From contig NZ_JACHWH010000003.1 in assembly GCF_014191255.1 (NCBI RefSeq), positions 191,501-255,500 on the forward strand: a DNA stretch of 64,000 nucleotides, read 5' to 3'. Shown here in pieces: positions 7,552 to 15,940 of the stretch. A program made the translations under genes and the position numbers. Source of the stretch: Amycolatopsis bartoniae. GTDB taxonomy: Bacteria; Actinomycetota; Actinomycetes; Mycobacteriales; Pseudonocardiaceae. How positions within the stretch are numbered: the stretch's first letter is position 1; each line of letters begins with the position of its first letter. Below the pieces are notes generated by a model that worked only from the letters and a program-made list of their open reading frames with translations, was not told the DNA's origin and did not search any database.

Positions 7552-7863
7552 TCACGGGCGGATGAGCACCTTCAGCGCCTCGCGGTCGGCCATCGCCCGA
7601 TAACCGGACGGGACCTCCTCCAACCCGATCGTGCGGTCGAAGACCCGCCCGGGTTGGATGCGGCCGTCGAGGATGTCGGGCAGCAGCTCCTCGATGTAGG
7701 CGCGGGCGGGGGCGACACCACCGGTCAGGGTGATGTTGCGCAGGAACGACCGGACGTCGGCCGGGACCTCGGCGTACTGCGGGGCGGTGGGTTCGTGCAG
7801 CTTCGGGTCCGGCACCGTCTCCACCCGCACGTCCCCGGCCCCGTAGATCAGTGTTGCCCGCAT
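7552..7863 (-). pseudogene. Zinc-type alcohol dehydrogenase with large internal deletion
   Basis: Reads MRATLIYGAGDVRVETVPDP (typical N-terminus of a zinc-dependent medium-chain dehydrogenase) and then jumps after about 28 residues to a normal C-terminus (YIEELLPDILDGRIQPGRVF, then SGYRAMADREALKVLIRP). Family members have ~340 residues; only 103 remain. The zinc-binding catalytic region and the whole Rossmann fold are missing, yet the frame is preserved across the junction. It cannot be an active dehydrogenase. ATG at 7863 follows GGAAGTG. Confidence 0.8.
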
Positions 7864-7961
7864 CACTTCCTTCCGCTCGCCTTTCGGGCAGGGTCTTTCC
7901 CGCGGCGAGAGGGGGCAAACCTGGGACCGCGTCACAGGGGACAGGTCAAGATGGATGGGTG

Positions 7962-8486
7962 ATGCGACGGGCTTGGGTACGGGGAGTGGTGGCCGGAGTC
8001 GTCTTCGGGATCGCGCTGGCGGCCTTGCTGCCGTGGGTTCTGCCCGGCGACGGCTGGTGGGTCGGGGTGGTGACCGGTGCGGTCGCCGGTGTCTTCTTCG
8101 GCGCGGTTATGGGCCCGGCGGCGGCGCGGCTGGAGCGGCGGCTGTGGCGTGTGGCGGGCGAAGACCTCACGTGGCAGCAGTTCCGGGAAGCCTCCCGCGC
8201 CAGCCGGTCCGGACGAGTTCCGGCGGACCCGCGAGTGCACAACGGGGCGGTCCGCCTCGCGGTCTACCAGCTGGCGCAACACCGCAGGCAGCGAACTCCC
8301 CTGGTCGTGATCTTCGGGCTGGGGGCGGCGCTCAACCTGTTCAGCGGTGTGACGGACGGGGATTGGTTCAACCTCGCCGCGGCAGTGTACTTCGTCGCGG
8401 CGATCGTCGTGGTCCTGCTCCAGCCCCAGCGGCTCGGCAGGGCGCTCATCCGCCTGCGCGGCGAGGACAATCAGCCCGAGACGTAG
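7962..8486 (+). CDS. Four-helix membrane protein of unknown function
   Basis: 174-residue protein with two hydrophobic segments near the N-terminus (residues ~7-28 and 33-50), a charged cytosolic loop rich in Arg, and two further segments (~114-130 and 136-153). ATG at 7962 is preceded by GATGGGTG; a GTG just before it is possible. The 3' end overlaps the convergent pectate lyase gene by 16 bases. No family recognised. Confidence 0.65.
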   Translation: MRRAWVRGVVAGVVFGIALAALLPWVLPGDGWWVGVVTGAVAGVFFGAVMGPAAARLERRLWRVAGEDLTWQQFREASRASRSGRVPADPRVHNGAVRLAVYQLAQHRRQRTPLVVIFGLGAALNLFSGVTDGDWFNLAAAVYFVAAIVVVLLQPQRLGRALIRLRGEDNQPET

Positions 8487-10237
8487 GAGACCAGCTTCCC
8501 CAGGTTGGCCACGTACGTGGCCGAGCTGATGACCAGCGGCCGTTCCCGTGGCACGTACGGCGGTTCCGCCGGGGGTGTGCGCGGGTCGTACGGCGAGGTG
8601 TCGTAGACGTCGCCCACGTTCTTGCTCATGTACGCCCTCCCGTCGTACGGCGTCGCCGGGCCGGGGCCGTGATACGGGTTGGTCACGGCGTCGACCGGGG
8701 TGAGCCAGTGGTCCTTCGCGCCCAGGTCGGTCACCAGCGCGGCGGCCTCCGCTGCCGTGACCGGCGGCAGCGGCTGTGTGGCGCCGCGGAACAAGTCGGT
8801 CAGCTCCAGGTCCCGCAGCGAGAAGTACCGTGGCAGCGGGATCGGCGTGCCCGGCGTCAACGGTGAGCGCGCCCGCAGGTCGGCCACCTCCGCGGGAGTC
8901 AGCGCACGCAGCTGCTCGTACGTCGTCCGCAGTGCGGCGGTGTCGATGGCGCGCCCCGCCGAGTAGTGGCTGAGCGTGTCGTGGTGATCGTGGTCGAAGT
9001 AGTAGGCGCCGTTGTCGATGTTGGAGCCGAACCGGTGCACGAACCGCGCCCGGTTGGTGCCCAGCTCCACGTACGTCGGGTGCGTGCGCCCCGCCAGCAG
9101 CGGGTTCTCCGCGAGCTGCTGGGCGGTCAGCGGGCAGCTCTCCAGCCACGCGATCGCCTCCGGCACCCGGTCGAGGTACTTCGCCTCACCCGTCAGGCGG
9201 AAGTAGGCGAACAGCTGGCGCACGTTCGTCTGCGTGGTGTGCGTGGTCAGGGCACGCGGCTCGTAGGACCGGGCACCGGCCGGCGCACCCGCGGGACGGC
9301 CGCCGGCGCTACGGGACAGGTGCTGCAGACCCCAGCCCGCCTGCGGCGCGGGCTGCTGCAGGCGGCGCAGGCACTCCATCGCCCGCACGACCGGCTCCAC
9401 GAGGTCCCGCCGCTGCAACGTCGAGACGCACATGAGCAGGAACTTGATGTTCTCGCCCAGCACGTCGTCGTTGAACGTGACGTGCCGGGTGTAGTCGCCG
9501 TCCTCCATGCCGTGCTGGACGTCGGCCGGCAGCCACGACGGGAGCGTGTCGGGCCAACGCATCCGGCTGACCGAGCCCGCGAACGCGGGAAAGCGCTGCG
9601 GCCACCCGCCGTCGGCCACGCCGCCGCGGAACTGTGCCTTGAGCACGAACCGGATGGCCCGCTCCAGCGCGGCCTCGAACCGCGGGTGCCGCCGCTCCAG
9701 GTACAGCCGCAGGATGAGCTGCGCGGCGGTGGACGTGCCGGCGTCGTCGAAGGTCGCGTTGCCGTAGTAGTGCTGGAACTCCTCCAGCCGCCACCCGTTC
9801 GCGCCGATGGTGTCGTACCACCGCCGCAGCGAGTGCTCACCGGCGAAGTCGTGGACGTAGTTCCACCCGCCGACGGGCAGCTGGGCCTCCACCAGGGCGA
9901 ATCCCGTCCGCTCCGCCGCGCGGTAGAAGACCTCGTCGCCGGTCGCGTGGTAGGCGTCGAGCATGCTGTGCCCGACCGACGGGGTGCCGGGCGGCTGGAC
10001 CCAGCACATCGTCCGCTTCGCCTCCATCTCGCCCCACGTCACCGAGAGGTCCGGCAGGTAGTTCCACACGTACCCGCCCCGGTAGGAGACGTGCTGGTCG
10101 AGGAACACCGCGGCGCGGCGCATCGCGCCGGCCACGTCGACCGTGGCCGCTCCCGCCGTGCCGAGCCGGGCCCCGCCCAGCGTGGCGAGCACGGGCGTGA
10201 CCGCGAGCTGACCGAACCTGCGACGGCTCAGAGGCAT
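8471..10237 (-). CDS. Tat-exported pectate lyase (PL10-like)
   Basis: 588-residue secreted enzyme. The N-terminus MPLSRRRFGQLAVTPVLATL is a twin-arginine signal (residues 1-~31). The mature part shows the alpha/alpha-toroid motifs of polysaccharide lyase family 10, including GGWPQRFP near residue 210 and WYDTIGANGW. PL10 enzymes cleave polygalacturonate by beta-elimination. The protein is longer than a bare PL10 catalytic domain and has a C-terminal part after the catalytic region. No CBM seen. It stands alone between convergent and divergent genes. Substrate is inferred from the family. Confidence 0.8.
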   Translation of the reverse strand: MPLSRRRFGQLAVTPVLATLGGARLGTAGAATVDVAGAMRRAAVFLDQHVSYRGGYVWNYLPDLSVTWGEMEAKRTMCWVQPPGTPSVGHSMLDAYHATGDEVFYRAAERTGFALVEAQLPVGGWNYVHDFAGEHSLRRWYDTIGANGWRLEEFQHYYGNATFDDAGTSTAAQLILRLYLERRHPRFEAALERAIRFVLKAQFRGGVADGGWPQRFPAFAGSVSRMRWPDTLPSWLPADVQHGMEDGDYTRHVTFNDDVLGENIKFLLMCVSTLQRRDLVEPVVRAMECLRRLQQPAPQAGWGLQHLSRSAGGRPAGAPAGARSYEPRALTTHTTQTNVRQLFAYFRLTGEAKYLDRVPEAIAWLESCPLTAQQLAENPLLAGRTHPTYVELGTNRARFVHRFGSNIDNGAYYFDHDHHDTLSHYSAGRAIDTAALRTTYEQLRALTPAEVADLRARSPLTPGTPIPLPRYFSLRDLELTDLFRGATQPLPPVTAAEAAALVTDLGAKDHWLTPVDAVTNPYHGPGPATPYDGRAYMSKNVGDVYDTSPYDPRTPPAEPPYVPRERPLVISSATYVANLGKLVSYVSG

Positions 10238-10354
10238 CCGCCCAGATTAGGAGCGCCGTCCGGTTCGTCCTACCGCCGGTTGGAGTCACGTCCGGTGGCG
10301 AGCGGGTTCCGTGGCGGACAGACTGCTGGAGCCGGCCACTGCAGAAGGGTGCTC

Positions 10355-11158
10355 ATGACCTACGAGAAGGACCTCGCCCGCATCGTCGAGGACGTCGTCG
10401 CTCCGCAGGCGGCCCGCGTCGACGCCAAGGGCGTCTTCTCGTGCGCCGCGCTCGGCGAGCTCGCGGCCGCCGGGATCCTCGGGCTCACCGTGCCGGCGGA
10501 GCTCGGCGGCGGTGGGCGTGGCCTGGACGCCGCCACCGACGTCGTGCGGACCCTGTCGCAGGCGTGCGGCTCCACCGCGATGGTCGTGACGATGCACTAC
10601 GCCGCGACGGCCGTGCTCGCCGCGACCGGCCGCGAGGACGTGCTGCGTGAGATCGCGCAGGGGCGGCACCTGAGCACGCTCGCCTTCTCGGAAACCGGTT
10701 CACGCAGCCATTTCTGGGCTCCGCTGAGCACCGCGACCGCCGAAGGCGACGAGGTCGTGCTCGACGCCGCCAAGAGCTGGGTCACCTCGGCACACCACGC
10801 CGACAGCTACGTGTGGTCCTCGCGCCCGCTCGCCGCGGACGGCCCGATGTCGCTGTGGTTCGTGCGCACCGGCGTTCCCGGGCTCGGCCCGGGAGCCGGG
10901 TTCGACCTCGCGCTGACCGCCGCCCTGCCGTGGTTCCTGCTGCTGAACGCCGCCGCCGGGGCCGGGCTGATGGAGTCCGTCACCGCCGCGACCGCCGGGC
11001 ACCTCACCGGCACGCGCCTGCGCCACCTCGGCCAGTCGCTCGCGCACCAGGTGCCCGCGCGCGCCGGGCTCGCCCGGATGCGGATCGAGACCGACCGCAC
11101 CCGCGCGCTCGACTTCGTCGGCCGGGCGCTGTGCGGCCTGCCCCTGCTGGAGGCGTGA
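10355..11158 (+). CDS. Shortened acyl-CoA dehydrogenase-like protein
   Basis: 267 residues instead of the usual ~380 for this acyl-CoA dehydrogenase family. The N-terminal helical domain and the FAD-loop region (TLAFSETGSRSHFWAPLS, then KSWVTSA) are intact, but two blocks are absent: about 35 residues between VPGL and GAGFDL, and about 65-75 residues between TDRTRAL and DFVGRALCGLPL, removing much of the C-terminal helical domain. The frame is kept in both cases. Either a decayed gene or a minimised relative. ATG at 10355 follows GAAGG; it starts an operon with the next two genes (gap 3 bases). Confidence 0.7.
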   Translation: MTYEKDLARIVEDVVAPQAARVDAKGVFSCAALGELAAAGILGLTVPAELGGGGRGLDAATDVVRTLSQACGSTAMVVTMHYAATAVLAATGREDVLREIAQGRHLSTLAFSETGSRSHFWAPLSTATAEGDEVVLDAAKSWVTSAHHADSYVWSSRPLAADGPMSLWFVRTGVPGLGPGAGFDLALTAALPWFLLLNAAAGAGLMESVTAATAGHLTGTRLRHLGQSLAHQVPARAGLARMRIETDRTRALDFVGRALCGLPLLEA

Positions 11159-11161
11159 GGA

Positions 11162-11977
11162 ATGACTGTGCTGGGTGCCGTGGCGTACGACCCCAAGGTC
11201 GTCACGATCTGGGAGGGGTTCCGCCGCTGGCTGCGGGCCCGCGACTGTGAGTTCGACTTCGTGCTGTACTCGAACTACGAACGGCTGGTGGACGACCTGG
11301 TCGCCGGGCGGCTGGACGTCGCGTGGAACTCGCCGCTGGCCTGGGTCCGGTCGCGGCGCCTCTCCCCGGAGGTCCGCGCCGTCGCGATGCGCGACACCGA
11401 CCGCGACCTCACCACGGCGATCGTGGTCCGCGCGGACTCGGGGCTGACCGCGCTGGCGGACCTGCGTGGCCGCACGGTCGCGACCGGCGCCGTCGACTCT
11501 CCACAAGCGACACTGCTGCCGCTGTCGTTGTTGCGTGGCGCCGGTGTGGACGTGAAGGTGCGGCGGTTCGACGTCGGGGTCGGCCTGCACGGCGACCACA
11601 TCGGCGGCGAGCGGGAGGCCGCGGCCGCGCTGCGGGACGGGCTCGTCGACGCTGCCTGCGTCACCGACACCAACCTGCTGCTGTTCGGCCAGGAGGGCAC
11701 CCTCCCGCCGGGCTCGGCGAGGGTGCTCGCGCACACCGAGCCGTACGACCACTGCGTGCTGACCTCCGCGCCCGGCGCCGACGCGGACCAGCTCGTCGAC
11801 CTGCTGCTCGGCATGTCCTACGCCGATCCGGAGGCGCGCCCGCTGCTCGACCTCGAAGGCCTCACGCGGTGGTTGCCCGGCCGCACGAGCGGGCACGCCG
11901 TCCTCGAAAAGGCGGTCGACGAAAGCGCTTTCTACGACGCGGAGGGGAACGTCGTTGCCCGCGACTACCGACCTTGA
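11162..11977 (+). CDS. PhnD-like substrate-binding-fold protein without signal peptide
   Basis: 271-residue protein of the phosphate/phosphite/phosphonate (PhnD) type periplasmic-binding-protein fold: LVAGRLDVAWNSPLAWV near residue 47, LRGRTVATGAVDSPQ near residue 105, and DAACVTDTN. Unlike true ABC binding proteins it has no signal peptide or lipobox (begins MTVLGAVAYDPKVVTIW), and no ABC permease or ATPase gene is adjacent. It is therefore expected to be cytosolic, as an enzyme or a ligand sensor. It sits between the shortened dehydrogenase and the TusA-ferritin gene, with tight spacing. Confidence 0.75.
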   Translation: MTVLGAVAYDPKVVTIWEGFRRWLRARDCEFDFVLYSNYERLVDDLVAGRLDVAWNSPLAWVRSRRLSPEVRAVAMRDTDRDLTTAIVVRADSGLTALADLRGRTVATGAVDSPQATLLPLSLLRGAGVDVKVRRFDVGVGLHGDHIGGEREAAAALRDGLVDAACVTDTNLLLFGQEGTLPPGSARVLAHTEPYDHCVLTSAPGADADQLVDLLLGMSYADPEARPLLDLEGLTRWLPGRTSGHAVLEKAVDESAFYDAEGNVVARDYRP

Positions 11978-13121
11978 CTCCCTCGGTCTCGACACCGGCG
12001 GCCACCTGCTCGTCGAACGCGCGCTGGCCGCGATCCGCCCCGGTGACCGGCTGACCGTCACCGGCACGCACCCGGAGCTGAACCTGCACCTGCGGGCCTG
12101 GTGCCGCGGGCGGGGCCACCGGTTCGAGGGCGACGGCACGATCGTCAAGGGGCACGCGGCGCAGCAGCGGTGGGCCGGCGCGGAACGGGCGGGCAGCGCC
12201 ACGCGGGTGAGCGCGCGGGCCGACCCGCGCTGGGGCCTGGCCGCGCGCGGCGCGCTGGTCGAGGCCGGTGGCCCGGCGCTGGACGTGGCCTGGGTGGACC
12301 GCGACCTGGTGTGGGCCGACATCGCCCCGCGGCTCTACGCCCGCGCGGCGGCGGCGCAGTGGGACCCGGCGACGGCGGTCGACTGGGCGACGCCGGTCGA
12401 GGTGCCGCCCGAGATCGAGGACGCCGTCGTGCAGATCATGACCTACCTCGTGGAGAACGAGCATGCCGCGCTGATGATCCCGGCGCGGCTGCTCGCGAGC
12501 CTGCACCCGCACTTCCGCGAGGTCATGCAGCTGCTGGCCGCGCAGATCGCCGACGAGGCCCGGCACGTGGAGATCTTCACGCGGCGGGCGCTGCTGCACC
12601 GCGACGAGCTGGGCGTGTCGGGCGCGGGCGGGCGCGCGTCGCTGCAGTCCCTTTTGGACGAACCGGACTTCACGCTGGCGTCGTTCCTGCTCTCGGTGCT
12701 CGGCGAAGGCACGTTCGTGGACCTGCTGAGCTTCCTCAACGAGCACGCGCCGGACCCGGTCACCGCGAGCGTCACCCGGCTCGCGGGGCGGGACGAGGCG
12801 CGCCACGTCGCGTTCGGCACCGCCCACACGGCCCACCTCGTCGCCCGGGATCCCGCGTTCCTGGGCCGGTTGCGCGGGGCGGTCGAGCGGCGGCACGAGG
12901 CGCTGCGCGACACCGCGGGGCTGAACCAGGACGTGTACGACTCGCTCGTGCTGCTGGCCGCCGGGTCGTGGGAACCGTCCGCGATCCGCCGCGGCTGGGA
13001 CGCCGTGCAGGGGCTGCAGCACCGGATGGACGACGGCCGCCGCAGGCGCCTGGCGTACCTCGGTTTTCCCGACGACGAGGCGGCCGAGCTGTCCGCCCTG
13101 CACACGAAGAACTTCATGTGA
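11955..13121 (+). CDS. TusA-like/ferritin-like fusion protein
   Basis: 388 residues in two parts. Residues ~6-65 look like a TusA/SirA fold (LDSLGLDTGGHLLVERALAAI, then WCRGRGHRF) but the catalytic CPxP of TusA is replaced by DTGG. Residues ~150-300 form a ferritin-like helical bundle with ligands ENEH (167-170), EARH (201-204), Glu251 and EARH (281-284), a plausible di-iron site. The start is a TTG at 11955 with GGAGGGG 7 bases upstream; it overlaps the PhnD-like gene by 23 bases, implying coupled translation. Function unknown; oxygen- or metal-dependent chemistry is inferred. Confidence 0.75.
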   Translation: MPATTDLDSLGLDTGGHLLVERALAAIRPGDRLTVTGTHPELNLHLRAWCRGRGHRFEGDGTIVKGHAAQQRWAGAERAGSATRVSARADPRWGLAARGALVEAGGPALDVAWVDRDLVWADIAPRLYARAAAAQWDPATAVDWATPVEVPPEIEDAVVQIMTYLVENEHAALMIPARLLASLHPHFREVMQLLAAQIADEARHVEIFTRRALLHRDELGVSGAGGRASLQSLLDEPDFTLASFLLSVLGEGTFVDLLSFLNEHAPDPVTASVTRLAGRDEARHVAFGTAHTAHLVARDPAFLGRLRGAVERRHEALRDTAGLNQDVYDSLVLLAAGSWEPSAIRRGWDAVQGLQHRMDDGRRRRLAYLGFPDDEAAELSALHTKNFM

Positions 13122-13128
13122 AGGGAAG

Positions 13129-13223
13129 TGGCGGAGGTGAACGGGAATCGAACCCGCCAGGCCGAGCTGCTCGGCCTCGTCGGTTTTGAAGACCGCGGCG
13201 CCCACCAGGACGCGGACACCTCC
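13129..13223 (-). tRNA. selC: Selenocysteine tRNA (anticodon TCA)
   Basis: 95 nt including encoded CCA. Read on the minus strand it starts GGAGGTGT and ends TCACCTCC-G-CCA, giving the long acceptor stem of tRNA-Sec. The anticodon arm is CGGT-CTTCAAA-ACCG with TCA in the loop. The variable arm is a long stem (AGGCCGAG/CTCGGCCT) and the T arm contains GGTTCGATTCC. All these are hallmarks of SelC, which inserts selenocysteine at recoded UGA. No selA, selB, selD or formate dehydrogenase gene is present in the window. Confidence 0.95.
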
Positions 13224-13269
13224 CTCGCCGTCAGAGGGTAGCCGACGCCGCAGCCTCTCGCCCCCGCGG

Positions 13270-14076
13270 TCAGCGCGCGTACTCGCGGTTGAACAGCCTC
13301 TTCGACCACAGGTAGCCGCCCAGTGCGATGACGGCGCACCAGGCCAGTGCGAGCCACCCGTTGTGCCCGAGTGGCCGGTCCATCAGCAGCCCGCGCAGGG
13401 TTTCGATGATCGGCGTGAACGGCTGGTACTCGGCGAACCAGCGCAGCCCGGCCGGCATGGAGTCGGTGGGTGCGAACCCGCTGCCGAGGAACGGCAGCAG
13501 CATCAGCGGCATCCCCACGTTGCTCGCGCCCTCGACGGTCTTGCTCGCCTGGCCGAGCGCCACGGCCAGCCAGACGAGTGCGAAGCTCACCACCACCAGG
13601 AAACCGGCCGTCGCCAGCCAGCCGGCGAGCCCCGCGGTGGGCCGGAAACCGGTCAGCAGCGCCACGCCGGTCACGACCGCCACGCTGAACACCGCCTGGA
13701 GCACGCTGCCCAGCACGTGCCCGGTCAGCACCGAGACGCGCGCGATGTGCATGGTGCGGAACCGCGCGATGATGCCCTCGGTCAGGTCCATGGCGACCGA
13801 GATCGACGTGCCCTGCACCGTGGACGTCACGGTCATCAGGAGGAACGCGGGCGCCACGTAGTTGGCGTACTCGGCGCGCCCGCCCGCCGGGCCGCCGAGC
13901 CCGGCGCCCAGTGTGCCGCCGAGCACGTAGACGAACAGCAGCAGCAGGACGACGGGCATCCCGACGAGCGTCACGGTCATCGACGGGTACCGCAGCATCC
14001 GCTTGAGGTTGCGGCGCAACATGGTCGCGGAGTCCCGCAGCGGGTGGAACCGCAGGGGCAGGGCGGGAGCGGTCAT
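13270..14076 (-). CDS. ABC exporter permease (DrrB-like)
   Basis: 268-residue ABC-2 type permease with about six membrane segments, starting MTAPALPLRFHPLRDSATML and containing the family stretch around LTEGIIARFRTM. It is the membrane half of a daunorubicin-resistance-type drug or lipid exporter. ATG at 14076 overlaps the stop of the ATPase gene by 4 bases (ATGA), so the two are translationally coupled. Last gene of a four-gene unit RHH-DUF4097-ATPase-permease. Substrate unknown. Confidence 0.85.
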   Translation of the reverse strand: MTAPALPLRFHPLRDSATMLRRNLKRMLRYPSMTVTLVGMPVVLLLLFVYVLGGTLGAGLGGPAGGRAEYANYVAPAFLLMTVTSTVQGTSISVAMDLTEGIIARFRTMHIARVSVLTGHVLGSVLQAVFSVAVVTGVALLTGFRPTAGLAGWLATAGFLVVVSFALVWLAVALGQASKTVEGASNVGMPLMLLPFLGSGFAPTDSMPAGLRWFAEYQPFTPIIETLRGLLMDRPLGHNGWLALAWCAVIALGGYLWSKRLFNREYAR

Positions 14077-15014
14077 CGGGGGGTCACCTTCTCGGTCAGG
14101 GCGAGGAAGACGTCGTCGAGATCGGGCGTGTGCACGGACAGCTCGTCGACCTCGACGGCGTGGGCGTCGAGGCGGTCGATCAGCGTCTTCAGCGAGCGCA
14201 GGCTGCCGTCGCCGGGCACCCGGAGGGCGAGCGCGTCGTTGTCCGGCGCGGTCTGGTCCAGGACGCGCCGGGCCACGTCGAGGCCCTGCGCGTCGGCGAA
14301 GCGCAGGCGCACGTGCCCGCCGGGGATGCGGCGTTTCAGCTCGTCCGGGGTGCCCTCGGCGACCAGCCTGCCGGAGTCGAGCACCGCGATCCGGTCGGCC
14401 AGCTCGTCGGCCTCCTCCAGGTACTGCGTGGTCAGGAAGATCGTGACCCCGCCGGCCACCAGGTCCCGGATCAGCTGCCACACGCTCCGGCGGCTGCGCG
14501 GATCCAGCCCGGTGGTCGGCTCGTCGAGGAAGATCACCCGCGGGTCGCCGATCAGGGTCATCGCCAGGTCGAGCCGCCGCCGCATCCCGCCGGAGTAGGT
14601 GGCGGCCGGTTTGCGCCGGGCCTCCGCGAGGTCGAACTGTTCGAGGAGCCGGGCGGCGCGGCGGCGGCCTTCGCCGCGGGGCAGGTGGTGCAGGTCCGCC
14701 ATCAGGAGGAGGTTCTCCTCGCCGGTCAGCAGGTTGTCCACCGCCGAGAACTGGCCGGTGACCCCGATCGCGGCCCGCACCGCGTCCGGTTCGCGCGCGA
14801 CGTCGTGCCCGTCCACCCGGGCACTGCCGTCGTCGGCACTGATCAAAGTGGACAGTATCCGGACGGTGGTGGTCTTCCCGGCGCCGTTCGCGCCGAGCAG
14901 GGAGAAGACCGTTCCGCGTGGGACGGTCAGGTCGAGACCGTCGAGTACGACGTGGTCGCCGAACGACTTGCGCAGCCCGGTGACCGCGATCGCCGGCTGG
15001 GAGCTCGCAGGCAT
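14073..15014 (-). CDS. ABC exporter ATPase (DrrA-like)
   Basis: 313-residue ATP-binding subunit. Walker A GANGAGKTTT (~residues 38-47), signature YSGGMRRRLDLAMTL, Walker B VIFLDEPT and the switch His in FLTTQYL replaced by Gln, as in DrrA-type proteins. The C-terminal ~80 residues form the regulatory domain usual for DrrA (ending DLDDVFLALTEKV). It powers the adjacent permease. ATG at 15014 has GAAGGGGAAAA before it. 19 bases separate it from the DUF4097 gene upstream. Confidence 0.9.
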   Translation of the reverse strand: MPASSQPAIAVTGLRKSFGDHVVLDGLDLTVPRGTVFSLLGANGAGKTTTVRILSTLISADDGSARVDGHDVAREPDAVRAAIGVTGQFSAVDNLLTGEENLLLMADLHHLPRGEGRRRAARLLEQFDLAEARRKPAATYSGGMRRRLDLAMTLIGDPRVIFLDEPTTGLDPRSRRSVWQLIRDLVAGGVTIFLTTQYLEEADELADRIAVLDSGRLVAEGTPDELKRRIPGGHVRLRFADAQGLDVARRVLDQTAPDNDALALRVPGDGSLRSLKTLIDRLDAHAVEVDELSVHTPDLDDVFLALTEKVTPR

Positions 15015-15033
15015 GGTTTTCCCCTTCGCAAGG

Positions 15034-15879
15034 TCAGGAACGGCGGATGGTGATGTCGCCGTAGGAGGTCCGCGCGCGCACCTCGGCGGTCTCGTCGGAC
15101 TCCCCGGGCCGGGCGGTGTTCTCCAGCAGGTTGCGCACGTGCCCGAATCCGGTGTTCACCTCCAGCCAGGCCGCGGTGCCCTCGGCGATGCCGACCTCGA
15201 TGTCGCCCATGGCGGTGCCGAGCGTGACCGAGCCGCGCGCCACCTCACCGACGCGGAGGGAGCCGTTGGAGCTCTTCGCGTCGACCCCCGCGCCGGCGCG
15301 GCCTATCGTGATGTCGCCGTTGGCCGCGCGCACCCGCACGTCGCCCGCGGCCGCGGCGATTTCGGTGTCCCCGTTGGAGTTCTTGACGACCACGGAGCCG
15401 TCGACCTCGCCGAGGCGGACCTCTCCCGAGCTCGTGTGGACATCGGCCTCACCCGCGACGCCCTCCACGGTGAGGTGACCGGTCGAGGTGTGCACCCGCA
15501 GCGGGCCGGTCCGCTCCAGCCGGACGTTGCCGACGGAGGTCTTGAACCGGACCTCGCCGAGCGTGCCGGTGCCGTGCAGGTCGCCCACCTGCACGTCGCC
15601 GGAGACCTGCGAACCGGTGGGCAGGTCGATGGTCACGTCGACCGACCTGGTCTTGCGGGAGAAGTCGAACGCACGCGCCTTCGGCCCGGTGACCTGGAGC
15701 GCGCCGTTCGCGTAGTCGACGCGAACCCGTTGGGCCGCCTGGACGTCCGACTCGTCGGCGGGGTCGCTCGGACGCACCTCGACGACGGTGTCGGTGCGGT
15801 CGCTCGCGGTGATCCGGAAGTGGCCGACGCCGAGTTCGAGCGTGACGGCGATGGCTTCGGGGGTGTCGAATTCGGGCAT
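15034..15879 (-). CDS. DUF4097 beta-repeat protein
   Basis: 281 residues made of repeating short beta units with GD and SSG/SNG turns (for example TSSGEVRLGEVDGSVVVKN and AANGDITIG), the putative adhesin/bactofilin-like fold of DUF4097. No signal peptide is seen, so probably cytosolic. The role of this family is unknown. It is the second gene of the unit headed by the ribbon-helix-helix gene and directly precedes the DrrAB-like exporter, so a role with that exporter or in envelope stress is a reasonable inference. ATG at 15879 follows GGGGACAG. Confidence 0.8.
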   Translation of the reverse strand: MPEFDTPEAIAVTLELGVGHFRITASDRTDTVVEVRPSDPADESDVQAAQRVRVDYANGALQVTGPKARAFDFSRKTRSVDVTIDLPTGSQVSGDVQVGDLHGTGTLGEVRFKTSVGNVRLERTGPLRVHTSTGHLTVEGVAGEADVHTSSGEVRLGEVDGSVVVKNSNGDTEIAAAAGDVRVRAANGDITIGRAGAGVDAKSSNGSLRVGEVARGSVTLGTAMGDIEVGIAEGTAAWLEVNTGFGHVRNLLENTARPGESDETAEVRARTSYGDITIRRS

Positions 15880-15940
15880 GGCTGTCCCCTCATGATGGGT
15901 GGGTGGAGCGTCCTCGCAGGTCGAGGACGTGTGGTGCGGG

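Noticed and set aside
8966..10354. In-frame extension upstream of the acyl-CoA dehydrogenase
   Set aside because: Antisense to the pectate lyase gene; the family N-terminus MTYEKDLARIVEDVV begins at 10355 with a ribosome site.
13186..14598. Long rightward open frame over the ABC exporter genes
   Set aside because: Composition is that of an antisense shadow of the exporter genes and it crosses selC.
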